A stretch of DNA of 64,000 nucleotides from the NCBI GenBank assembly GCA_004557455.1, contig SFDX01000006.1, positions 1 through 64,000 of the forward strand, written 5' to 3'. The notes under the pieces are model-generated. The model was not told the origin of the DNA, searched no databases, and saw only the letters and a list, made by a program, of their open reading frames with translations. How positions within the stretch are numbered: the first letter of the stretch is position 1; the number at the start of each line of letters is the position of its first letter. Made by a program: the position numbers and the translations under genes. Positions 8,425-15,524 of this stretch are shown here, one piece after another. Source of the stretch: Akkermansia muciniphila (GTDB taxonomy: Bacteria > Verrucomicrobiota > Verrucomicrobiia > Verrucomicrobiales > Akkermansiaceae).

Positions 8425-9465
8425 TCAGTGTTGCTCCCGCTGCGCCGCCGCACGGGTCAGGCGATCCATCATCGCACAGCCCAGACCGGTTTTCGGCAGC
8501 TCCTCGGCAATGATCACATCGACATTCTCGCACTCATCCATGGCACGCATCACGGCGAACAGACGCACCGCCGCCTCCGCCAAGCGTCCACTACCGGGGG
8601 AAAGAGGCATCACTTCCTCCCAGCAGTCCAAGGCAGCCAACGGCGAGTCCCCCTGGTAGGTAATCAGACCGTAACGCACCCCCTCCTGCGGCTCGAAGGG
8701 AGCCTTGGGATCATGCAGCACGAGTAACTTATTCGGCGCGTAGTGACTCTTGAGCTGCCCCGGCGCATTGGGAACAGCAGAAGGCGCATTCTTACCGGGC
8801 TTCAACACACGGCAGATACGGCGGATCCGCTCCACGGTTATCGGCCCCTCCCGCAGCAGGCGGACGGCAGGCTTACCCTTGTCATCCAAGCAAGGCATCA
8901 GAATCGTACTCTCCAGCCCCTCTGAGCAAGCCCCGGCATCCAGCACCAGAGGAATGGCGCCCCCCAACTCCTTGAGCACCGCCCCTGCACTCGTGGGGGA
9001 GATATGCCCGAAGCGGTTGGCACTGGGCGCGGCGATGGGGTGCTCCAGAATGCGGCTGATGGCACGCATAGCAGGATGCGACGGCACGCGGCAGGCCACG
9101 GTCGGCAGCCCGCTCGTGACAATATCCGGTACGCAGCTCTTGCGCGGCAACACCAAGGTCATCGGCCCCGGCCAAAACTCCTTTGCCAACGCCGCCACCG
9201 TATCCCGCAGCTCGTCCGGGACCTCGGTAATATCAAACACCGCCTTCAGGTGCGGCAGATGGCAGATCAGCGGATCGAAAGTCGGGCGCTCCTTCACGGC
9301 GAACACCTTGGCCACGGCCTCGGGATTGAAAGCATCCGCGGCCAAGCCGTAAACTGTTTCCGTGGGCACCGCCACAAGCTCCCCCGCCTGAAGCAGACTC
9401 GCCGCCTCGCGATACACGGCGCGGCAGTCCTCCAGCGGGTCGATTTCGATTACTCGCGTTTCCAT
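8425..9465 (-). CDS. Threonylcarbamoyl-AMP synthase, Sua5 type
   Basis: Makes threonylcarbamoyl-AMP from threonine, bicarbonate and ATP for the t6A37 modification of ANN-decoding tRNAs. The YrdC core is clear (VPTETVYGLAADA, KERPTFDPLICHL, PSANRFGHISPT) and is followed by a Sua5 C-terminal domain opened by the linker PGQLKSHYAP. The 346-aa length matches Sua5 rather than short YrdC/TsaC proteins. The ATG at 9465 is 6 nt after a TTGACT-17-TATACT promoter; upstream in-frame codons would lie inside or beyond that promoter. First gene of a five-gene leftward operon. Confidence 0.93.
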   Translation of the reverse strand: METRVIEIDPLEDCRAVYREAASLLQAGELVAVPTETVYGLAADAFNPEAVAKVFAVKERPTFDPLICHLPHLKAVFDITEVPDELRDTVAALAKEFWPGPMTLVLPRKSCVPDIVTSGLPTVACRVPSHPAMRAISRILEHPIAAPSANRFGHISPTSAGAVLKELGGAIPLVLDAGACSEGLESTILMPCLDDKGKPAVRLLREGPITVERIRRICRVLKPGKNAPSAVPNAPGQLKSHYAPNKLLVLHDPKAPFEPQEGVRYGLITYQGDSPLAALDCWEEVMPLSPGSGRLAEAAVRLFAVMRAMDECENVDVIIAEELPKTGLGCAMMDRLTRAAAQREQH

Positions 9466-9471
9466 GCCCCC

Positions 9472-9500
9472 AGTATACGCCCGCGCGGCGTCAAAGTCAA
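9472..9500 (-). promoter_or_regulatory. Leaderless promoter of the Sua5 operon
   Basis: TTGACT, 17 nt, TATACT, then 6 nt to ATG 9465. It is back to back with the ArsC-like promoter on the other strand, 31 nt away. Confidence 0.8.
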
Positions 9501-9530
9501 CCGCAAACGCCCCATGCCGCGCTTTCTGCC

Positions 9531-9559
9531 TTGCCAAGCCGCAGTTTTTGATGTATCAT
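9531..9559 (+). promoter_or_regulatory. Leaderless promoter of the ArsC/Spx-like gene
   Basis: TTGCCA, 17 nt, TATCAT, then 8 nt to ATG 9568. Confidence 0.65.
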
Positions 9560-9567
9560 CGGGGCGT

Positions 9568-9924
9568 ATGAGCACCTTATTCATCGAATACCCCAAGTGC
9601 ACCACCTGCAAAAAGGCCCGCAAATGGCTGGAGGGCAAAGGCGTCCCCTTCGAGTCGCGCCACATCGCGGAGCAAGCCCCCACGGCCGAGGAACTGCGCG
9701 GCTGGTGGAAATCCAGCGGTCTGCCCCTGCGCCGTTTCTTCAACACCTGCGGCATGAAGTACCGCGAGCTCGGGCTGGCGGCCAAACTGCCCACCATGAG
9801 CGAGGACGAGATGCTGCAGCTGCTCAGCAGCGACGGCATGCTTGTCAAGCGCCCCCTGCTCGTCACGTCCTCCGCTGTCATCCCCGGCTTCAAAGCCGAG
9901 GCTTGGGAGGACGCGCTGCATTAA
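9568..9924 (+). CDS. ArsC/Spx/MgsR family protein
   Basis: A 118-aa thioredoxin-fold protein with YPKCTTCKKARKWL at residues 8-21, i.e. a CxxC (C11, C14) at the first helix, then LRRFFNTCG and KRPLLV, which are typical of the ArsC/Spx family. It could be a glutaredoxin-linked arsenate reductase-like enzyme or a redox regulator; the CxxC favours the YffB/Spx-like branch. No arsenic genes lie nearby. Monocistronic; the stop is followed by a GC palindrome and a T-run that abuts the next promoter. Confidence 0.88.
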   Translation: MSTLFIEYPKCTTCKKARKWLEGKGVPFESRHIAEQAPTAEELRGWWKSSGLPLRRFFNTCGMKYRELGLAAKLPTMSEDEMLQLLSSDGMLVKRPLLVTSSAVIPGFKAEAWEDALH

Positions 9925-9939
9925 GCGGCCGCTTTTTCA

Positions 9940-9968
9940 TTGACTCTGCCTGTTTTTTGCGGTAGAAT
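9940..9968 (+). promoter_or_regulatory. Leaderless promoter of the GH20 gene
   Basis: TTGACT, 17 nt, TAGAAT, then 7 nt to ATG 9976. An upstream in-frame TTG is the first codon-like triplet of the -35 box itself and is not a start. Confidence 0.8.
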
Positions 9969-9975
9969 GGCCAAC

Positions 9976-11265
9976 ATGAGCCATTCAGCAAAAACAGGTA
10001 GAGCATGGTTATTAGCCATATTTTCCATCGCCGGGACGGCGCAGGCAATTATCCCCGCGCCGCAATCGGTCGGGTCGAGCCCTCTTCCCACGGTTCCGGG
10101 GGCCTACACCATTTCCCCGGACGGCGAAGTGACAGCGGCGGATAGGGCGGGGCTCTTCTACGCTGAATGCACCCGACGCCAAGGCGGAGCGGCTGCGGCG
10201 GACTTTCCCCGCTACTCGTGGCGCGGGTTGCATCTCGATGTCTCCCGCCACTTCTTCCCGGCGCAGGAGGTACGCCGCCTGCTCGACATCATGAGCGAGC
10301 TGAAGCTCAATTATCTGCACATGCACCTGACCGACGGGCCGGGTTGGCGGCTGGAAATCAAACGTTATCCCAAGCTGACCGAGGTAGGAGCTTGGCGCCT
10401 AGACCTCACCCACCTGCCCTGGGACTGGCCGCAGAACCGCATCGGCCGGGGGCACGGCAAAGACTACGGCGGATTCTACACGCAGGAGGAGTTCCGGGAG
10501 CTGGTGGCCTACGCCGCCGAGCGTCACATCACCATCGTACCGGAGGTGGACTTCCCGGGGCATTCCTATGCCACCCTCGTCTGCTACCCGGAGCTCGCCC
10601 TACCCGGCTTCGACCCCATGACCAACGGCTTCCGGGGACGCGACTGCCTTGACCTGCAGAACCCGCTCACCCTGAGCTTCGCCAAGCATGTGCTGGATGA
10701 GCTGATGAGCCTGCTGCCCCCCGGCACCCCGATTCATCTGGGCGGGGACGAAGTGGAAACCGACTGCGCAACGCACGAACAGCAACGCGTCTGGATGCAG
10801 CAACTGGTAGATTATACCAACGAACGCGGCTACCCGGCCGTCACTTGGGATGAAGCCGCCCTCTGCGGCGTTCGCGGCCAAACCGTCATGATGTGGCACA
10901 CCGATGTCCTGCCCCGATTGCTTGACACCGGCCTACCCATCATCCTCTGCCCCAACTCGCATTTCTACTTCAACTTCCCGCAAAACAACACCCCGCAGGA
11001 AACCGCCGGACGGGAGGACACTCCCATCATCACGGAACGCGATGTCTTTGACTACTCCGCACCCGACCACCCGCAAATTCTGGGCCTGCACGCCACCCTG
11101 TGGTCGGAGCATATCGTCACACCCCAACAACTGCATCACATGGCCTTTCCCCGCGTCTTTGCCCTCGCAGAGCGTGCCTGGGGCTCCCCCCGCCGCCCCT
11201 TCGACCAGTACCGCCGCGATGCCGCCCGACTGGCCGAGCAACTGGGCATTCAGGACAAGGAATAA
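9976..11265 (+). CDS. Secreted beta-N-acetylhexosaminidase, GH20
   Basis: Removes terminal beta-linked GlcNAc or GalNAc, for example from mucin or host glycans. The 429-aa protein has a signal peptide (residues 1-24, ending in AQA), then a GH20 TIM barrel: GLHLDVSRHFF, LNYLHMHLTDGPGWR, VPEVDFPGH and the catalytic pair D258-E259 in HLGGDEVE. Substrate-assisted catalysis is expected for the family. Only a short part of the usual N-terminal GH20b domain is present. The ATG at 9976 is fixed by promoter spacing and signal peptide. It is convergent with pgsA. Confidence 0.95.
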   Translation: MSHSAKTGRAWLLAIFSIAGTAQAIIPAPQSVGSSPLPTVPGAYTISPDGEVTAADRAGLFYAECTRRQGGAAAADFPRYSWRGLHLDVSRHFFPAQEVRRLLDIMSELKLNYLHMHLTDGPGWRLEIKRYPKLTEVGAWRLDLTHLPWDWPQNRIGRGHGKDYGGFYTQEEFRELVAYAAERHITIVPEVDFPGHSYATLVCYPELALPGFDPMTNGFRGRDCLDLQNPLTLSFAKHVLDELMSLLPPGTPIHLGGDEVETDCATHEQQRVWMQQLVDYTNERGYPAVTWDEAALCGVRGQTVMMWHTDVLPRLLDTGLPIILCPNSHFYFNFPQNNTPQETAGREDTPIITERDVFDYSAPDHPQILGLHATLWSEHIVTPQQLHHMAFPRVFALAERAWGSPRRPFDQYRRDAARLAEQLGIQDKE

Positions 11266-11285
11266 CGAGAGGACATCCGCCCCCA

Positions 11286-11927
11286 TCAATCACGGAAGAG
11301 GTGGCGATTCCGAATGCAGTAGTTGGCACCGCTCCACAGGGTGAGGATGAGGCTGGCCCACATCAACACCTGAACACAGACGAAACCGGAAAAACCGGTA
11401 GAAAGGCATCGGAAGGGCTGCGGGGTGTTGCTGCCGTAGGTGAGCCCCACCAAGGCCGTGATGCAATAGGTAAGCTGGGCCGCAGTCTTCCATTTGCCCA
11501 GTCGATCTGCCGCCATAATGACGCCGCGCGCAGCAGCCATCTGCCGCAAACCGGTCACCAAGAACTCGCGGAAGATGATGAGCACGGTCACCCAGAAGGG
11601 GCACACGCCCACCGCCGTCAGGTAAATGAAGGCGGTAGAGACCAGCATTTTGTCCGCCAGAGGGTCAATCAGTTTGCCGAGATTCGTCACCGAGTTGAGC
11701 CGACGGGCCAAATAGCCGTCCAGAAAATCCGTGATGGCTCCCACGACAAAAGACCAAAGGGCCAAGCATATAAAGGCATCCGCCGGGGAAAAGTATCCGG
11801 AGAATGCGGGGGGATGCTGGATGAGGGCCGAGCCGGAGGAACCTATGCCGGTCATCGAGACGGCGTAGGCAAAAACAAAGACGAGCAGAATGCGGACGAG
11901 AGTGATACAGTTCGGCAGATTAAGCAT
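11286..11927 (-). CDS. pgsA: CDP-diacylglycerol-glycerol-3-phosphate 3-phosphatidyltransferase
   Basis: Forms phosphatidylglycerol phosphate from CDP-diacylglycerol and glycerol-3-phosphate at the inner membrane. The CDP-alcohol phosphotransferase signature is complete: D67, D70-G71, A74-R75, G84, D88 and D92. Several membrane helices surround it, including residues 8-25. The 213-aa length is normal. The ATG at 11927 is 10 nt after a TTGCTT-17-TAAAGT promoter; the reading frame stays open far upstream, but that part lies antisense to the next gene and lacks family sequence. Confidence 0.93.
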   Translation of the reverse strand: MLNLPNCITLVRILLVFVFAYAVSMTGIGSSGSALIQHPPAFSGYFSPADAFICLALWSFVVGAITDFLDGYLARRLNSVTNLGKLIDPLADKMLVSTAFIYLTAVGVCPFWVTVLIIFREFLVTGLRQMAAARGVIMAADRLGKWKTAAQLTYCITALVGLTYGSNTPQPFRCLSTGFSGFVCVQVLMWASLILTLWSGANYCIRNRHLFRD

Positions 11928-11937
11928 CGGTGCCACT

Positions 11938-11966
11938 ACTTTAGCCCCTGCGGGGGCAGGAAGCAA
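11938..11966 (-). promoter_or_regulatory. Promoter of pgsA
   Basis: TTGCTT, 17 nt, TAAAGT, then 10 nt to ATG 11927. Confidence 0.6.
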
Positions 11967-12021
11967 GCCCAAATTAAGACTGCATGCGGAAAATAGTTTC
12001 CCTGCGTGACACAATCTCGGC

Positions 12022-12049
12022 TTGCACTTCGGGCAAAACGTGATATAGT
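12022..12049 (+). promoter_or_regulatory. Leaderless promoter of the 12057 operon
   Basis: TTGCAC, 16 nt, TATAGT, then 7 nt to ATG 12057. Confidence 0.65.
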
Positions 12050-12056
12050 GGGAGAC

Positions 12057-12776
12057 ATGAATTCCTTCCGCATAGCCATCTTGAGCATTTTGATTGCCGC
12101 TGTCGGCATCATGGGGGTCGTCGTCTACATGACTATCCCGAGCATGAAGGATCGCAAGACGGAGTACGACAACAGCCGAGCCGATCGCGAACGTCGCGAG
12201 CGCCAGGAGGCCGAGGCGACAGAGGAGGTGACACCCAAACCGGCGGAGGACAGCGCGCTGGCCCGTGCCCGCGCCGAGCACAGGGAGGCCGCCGAGCGGC
12301 GGGAGCAGGAGGTCAACAACACAGAAGAGCAGCTTGCCCTTGAATCCGGCCTGCGTAAGGAGCGCGAGGCCCGCAGTCGTCAGGCTGCCGAGGAAGCCGC
12401 AGCTCCCACTGCACTCGGGCTGGTGCAGAGCTACGATACCAACTGGAACATCATCACCGTCAAGAGCGTGACGGATAAGCTGCCCGACAAGGGCACCCTG
12501 CTGGCTGTGCGTCGGGAGGGCCTCATCGTTTGCGAGGCCACGGTGACCAACGTGGAGCCGGAGGTCGATGCTTTTACCGCCGAGATGCGCTATACGGATC
12601 AGAATAACAACGGCGAGGATCTGAACACCAACAACACGCCGGTTCCGGGGGACCAGGTTATCCTCTTCCCGGGGGCGTCTGACAGCGGTTTATCTCTGCC
12701 GGGCAACAGTACTTCCGGAGGCAGTACGGAGGACGCGCTGCCGACCATTGATGCCACTCTGGTACCCGTTCCCTAA
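12057..12776 (+). CDS. Membrane-anchored coiled-coil protein of unknown function
   Basis: A 239-aa protein with one N-terminal membrane helix (about residues 5-25), a highly charged Arg/Glu/Ala coiled coil (about 30-120) and a C-terminal beta-rich domain (about 122-200) followed by a Ser/Gly/Pro-rich tail. The C-terminal domain, with its run 'NIITVKSVTDKLPDKGT', looks like a small beta-barrel such as occurs in envelope proteins, but I cannot assign a family. Orientation suggests the coil and barrel are periplasmic. First gene of an operon with metF 11 nt downstream. Confidence 0.75.
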   Translation: MNSFRIAILSILIAAVGIMGVVVYMTIPSMKDRKTEYDNSRADRERRERQEAEATEEVTPKPAEDSALARARAEHREAAERREQEVNNTEEQLALESGLRKEREARSRQAAEEAAAPTALGLVQSYDTNWNIITVKSVTDKLPDKGTLLAVRREGLIVCEATVTNVEPEVDAFTAEMRYTDQNNNGEDLNTNNTPVPGDQVILFPGASDSGLSLPGNSTSGGSTEDALPTIDATLVPVP

Positions 12777-12787
12777 CACTTTTCCCC

Positions 12788-13717
12788 ATGTTTGAGCAAA
12801 CTCCCACCTTCTCATTCGAGTTCTTCCCCCCCAAGACGGCGGAAGGAGCGGAGGCTCTGTTACAGACGGTGCTGCGCCTGCAGGAGTTCCGCCCCAGTTT
12901 TGTGAGTGTTACCTACGGAGCCGGCGGAAGCTCGCGGGAGTATACCCGCAACGTGGTGCATGCCATCCAGGAGCGCGGCATTCCCACCGTACCGCACCTC
13001 ACCTGCGTGGGTCACACGGAGGAGGAGCTGGAGCAGGTGTTGGATGGGTATATCCGCGCCGGTGCGCGCGCTATCATGGCTCTGCGGGGTGATCCCCCGC
13101 GCTACGGCAACTATGATCCGAGCCGCGATGCTTTCCGCCACGCCTCCGAGCTCGTTCGTTTCATCCGCCGCTGGGAGGACCGGCAGCATTTGGATCGGCG
13201 TCTTACCATCGGTGTGGCCGGTTTCCCGGAGGGGCATCCGGAGTCTCGCAATCGTATCCGCGAGATGGATTTCCTGAAGGCTAAGCTGGATGAGGGGGCG
13301 GACTACATCTGCACCCAGCTTTTCTTCGATAATCACAATTTCTTCGACTATCGCGATCGCTGTCGCCTGATGGGCATCAATGTGCCGATCATTGCCGGCA
13401 TCATGCCCGTCATCACCATCTCCGGTATGAACCGCATGGCAGACCTTTCCTCCGGCACCAATTTCCCGGCACGCCTGCTGAAGGGGATGCTGCGCGCCGG
13501 CGGTGACCGCGAATCCATCGAGCGCATCGGTATCAACTACGCAAGCTACCAGTGCAGCGAGCTGCTGGATGCTGATGTGGACGGCATTCACTTCTACACG
13601 CTGAACAAGTCCAAGGCAACCCTCAGCATCTACAAAAATCTCGGAATCAATAACTACTTCGATGTGGACCGCATCCACATGATGAACGACATTTACAAAA
13701 ATTCAGGCAACATATGA
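12788..13717 (+). CDS. metF: Methylenetetrahydrofolate reductase
   Basis: Reduces 5,10-methylene-THF to 5-methyl-THF for methionine synthesis, using FAD. The 309-aa protein matches the single-domain bacterial enzyme: FEFFPPKT at the N-terminus, SVTYGAGGSSR, PHLTCVGHT, ALRGDPPR and a flavin-barrel C-terminal half containing QLFFDN and PIIAGIMPV. There is no C-terminal regulatory domain, as expected in bacteria. No Shine-Dalgarno sequence precedes it. The next gene overlaps its stop by ATGA. Confidence 0.96.
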   Translation: MFEQTPTFSFEFFPPKTAEGAEALLQTVLRLQEFRPSFVSVTYGAGGSSREYTRNVVHAIQERGIPTVPHLTCVGHTEEELEQVLDGYIRAGARAIMALRGDPPRYGNYDPSRDAFRHASELVRFIRRWEDRQHLDRRLTIGVAGFPEGHPESRNRIREMDFLKAKLDEGADYICTQLFFDNHNFFDYRDRCRLMGINVPIIAGIMPVITISGMNRMADLSSGTNFPARLLKGMLRAGGDRESIERIGINYASYQCSELLDADVDGIHFYTLNKSKATLSIYKNLGINNYFDVDRIHMMNDIYKNSGNI

Positions 13718-14544
13718 CAAACAAGAACGATGAGGACATCCGCCCGCTGTCTCCGGAGGAAATCAAGGCCATCGGCGAGATTGAGCTCGGGCCCTCCAAG
13801 CACGAGATCTTTCTGAATCAGCACTACAAGAAGCTGATGTGGGGCGGTATCGGCCTGGCCTTGCTTGCCGGCTCTCTCATAGCCTATTTCTCACACCGGA
13901 AGGACATGCGCCGGGAGGCCGCTGCCTTGGTGATGGAATGCGTGAATCCGCAGGGCAAAGCGGCGCAGAATATGCAGTTCGATGCCACCTCGCTGGAACA
14001 GTTGCAGCGTGACTATGAGACCACCCCGGCGGCGGCTACCGGCCACCTGCTGCGTGGGCTTCTTCTGTTGCGCGGCGACAAGCCGGAGGAGGGTGTAGCC
14101 TACCTGCGTGAGCATGTCATCGGTGCTGAAGATGCCGAGCTGCTGGCGCCCCGTGCCATGGCGGCCATCGCTACCCAGTATGTGCGTGACGGTAAGACCA
14201 AGGAGGCCACGGCCGCTTGGCAAGAGCTGGCGGACACCCCCGGTCACGGGTTCCGGGCGCTGGCTTACCTGAACCTCGGGGACATCGCCCGGGAGCTCGG
14301 GGACACCGAGGCGGCGCGCCGCGCCTACACCAAGGCACAGGCGGAATGCGAGACGAGCACGCTGGTGCGCAACAAGGTGATCGAGGAGCGCTTGCTGATG
14401 CTGGGGGTGGATGCTCCCAAGCACGTCAAGCCGCAGCCGACAGAGGCCCCGACCGACACCCCGGCGCCCGCAGCCAATCCGTTCGCGCAGCCTGCGTCAT
14501 CCTCGCCTTTCGGTGATCTCACCACTCCTTTCGGCAATAAATAA
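13714..14544 (+). CDS. Membrane-anchored TPR protein (YfgM-like architecture)
   Basis: A 276-aa protein: cytoplasmic N-terminal ~40 residues, one membrane helix at about 44-62, then helical hairpins that read as two or three tetratricopeptide units (for example residues 160-215) and a Pro/Ala-rich tail. This N-in single-span plus TPR layout resembles YfgM/TPR_21 proteins that assist periplasmic folding, though homology is not certain. Translation is coupled to metF by an ATGA overlap. Confidence 0.75.
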   Translation: MTNKNDEDIRPLSPEEIKAIGEIELGPSKHEIFLNQHYKKLMWGGIGLALLAGSLIAYFSHRKDMRREAAALVMECVNPQGKAAQNMQFDATSLEQLQRDYETTPAAATGHLLRGLLLLRGDKPEEGVAYLREHVIGAEDAELLAPRAMAAIATQYVRDGKTKEATAAWQELADTPGHGFRALAYLNLGDIARELGDTEAARRAYTKAQAECETSTLVRNKVIEERLLMLGVDAPKHVKPQPTEAPTDTPAPAANPFAQPASSSPFGDLTTPFGNK

Positions 14545-14556
14545 CCGAACAAACTC

Positions 14557-15384
14557 ATGAGCATCTATCAGGACCACTTTGCGGGGCTCTCGGAGCTGGA
14601 GCGTCTGGCGGCCATGGCAGCAGACCCCGAGCGTGTGCACGAGCTGGGGGCGGATCAATGGCCCCTTGCGATGATGGCCTGCGGCCTGATGACTTGCAAC
14701 GATGAGACAAAGCGAGCAGAAAATAACCGCATCTACGGTATTTTCATAGAGAAATGCCCCGTAGCAGCTCGTCGGGGCAGCCTGCCCAACCTGGCGCGCT
14801 TCATTACGGGGCGCAAGGGCGAGGGCTGGCAGGCCTTGCTGCCCTACGCGGGGGTGGAGCAGGATGCGGCCACGGCGGCCAAGGCGGCCTTGCTCATTGC
14901 TACCTTGGCAAAGCCGGATAAGGATACACCCCTGGCCGGTGTCCGTGCAGTTGTGGATCTGTTATGCCATGCAGAGTCCTGCACGGTCGGCCCGCTGATT
15001 GCGGTCCTCAGTTTAGCGGATATGCGGGTACTCCCCCTGTTGCGTCCCCTGCTTGCCCTGCCGCAGGAGCGTCTGGCCGAGCTCATCTCCCCCCTCTCCG
15101 GCGCGGCAAACCGACTCTCCTGCACTTGGCTGGCGGAAGTCGTAACGACCTACCCGGCACTGGCCCCCACCGTGGCGGCGGCACTGGCCCGCCTGCTTGC
15201 CAAGGCCCCCACGGTGCTGGATGTCGCCATGCCCATCCCCACCTGGGCCTACACCACCCCCGCTCCCCAGCCCCTCCACGGCTGGACCCCGGCGGAATAC
15301 TACGCCCGCCTTCTCCCCACCCTCTCTCCCCTTCTCTCCCCGGAGCAACTCTCCCTCCTCCGCACAGCCTGCCGAGTCTCCTGA
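14557..15384 (+). CDS. All-helical protein of unknown function
   Basis: A 275-aa protein without signal peptide or membrane helix. Its Leu/Ala-rich segments of 15-20 residues resemble HEAT-like helical repeats, which would suggest a scaffold or binding role, but no family is recognised. It starts 12 nt after the TPR gene with no Shine-Dalgarno sequence and is the last protein gene of the operon before tRNA-Arg. Confidence 0.65.
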   Translation: MSIYQDHFAGLSELERLAAMAADPERVHELGADQWPLAMMACGLMTCNDETKRAENNRIYGIFIEKCPVAARRGSLPNLARFITGRKGEGWQALLPYAGVEQDAATAAKAALLIATLAKPDKDTPLAGVRAVVDLLCHAESCTVGPLIAVLSLADMRVLPLLRPLLALPQERLAELISPLSGAANRLSCTWLAEVVTTYPALAPTVAAALARLLAKAPTVLDVAMPIPTWAYTTPAPQPLHGWTPAEYYARLLPTLSPLLSPEQLSLLRTACRVS

Positions 15385-15399
15385 TCCCCTTCCCCACAC

Positions 15400-15471
15400 G
15401 TCTTCGTAGTTCAATGGATAGAACGGCCCTCTCCTAAAGGGCAGATGCGGGTTCGATTCCCGCCGAGGATA
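15400..15471 (+). tRNA. tRNA-Arg(CCT)
   Basis: A full cloverleaf: acceptor GTCTTCG/CGAGGAT with two G-U pairs, D-stem GTTC/GAAC, anticodon stem GCCCT/AGGGC with loop CTCCTAA (anticodon CCT, reads AGG), T-stem GCGGG/CCCGC with loop TTCGATT, discriminator A. CCA is not encoded. Confidence 0.95.
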
Positions 15472-15478
15472 GCCTTTT

Positions 15479-15500
15479 CCCCGTGGCAAAAACCACGGGG
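15479..15500. terminator. Hairpin between tRNA-Arg and feoB
   Basis: A perfect 8-bp stem CCCCGTGG/CCACGGGG with a CAAAAA loop, followed by ATTCTGTTT on the + strand. It sits between the tRNA and the convergent feoB. Confidence 0.7.
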
Positions 15501-15524
15501 ATTCTGTTTAGGGCCCGGCCCCTC

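Noticed and set aside
9940-9975. TTG as the start of the GH20 gene
   Set aside because: That TTG is the first part of the -35 box TTGACT, so it would not be in the mRNA.
11928-12281. N-terminal extension of PgsA by 118 residues
   Set aside because: It runs antisense into the next gene and lacks family sequence; the ATG at 11927 follows a promoter.
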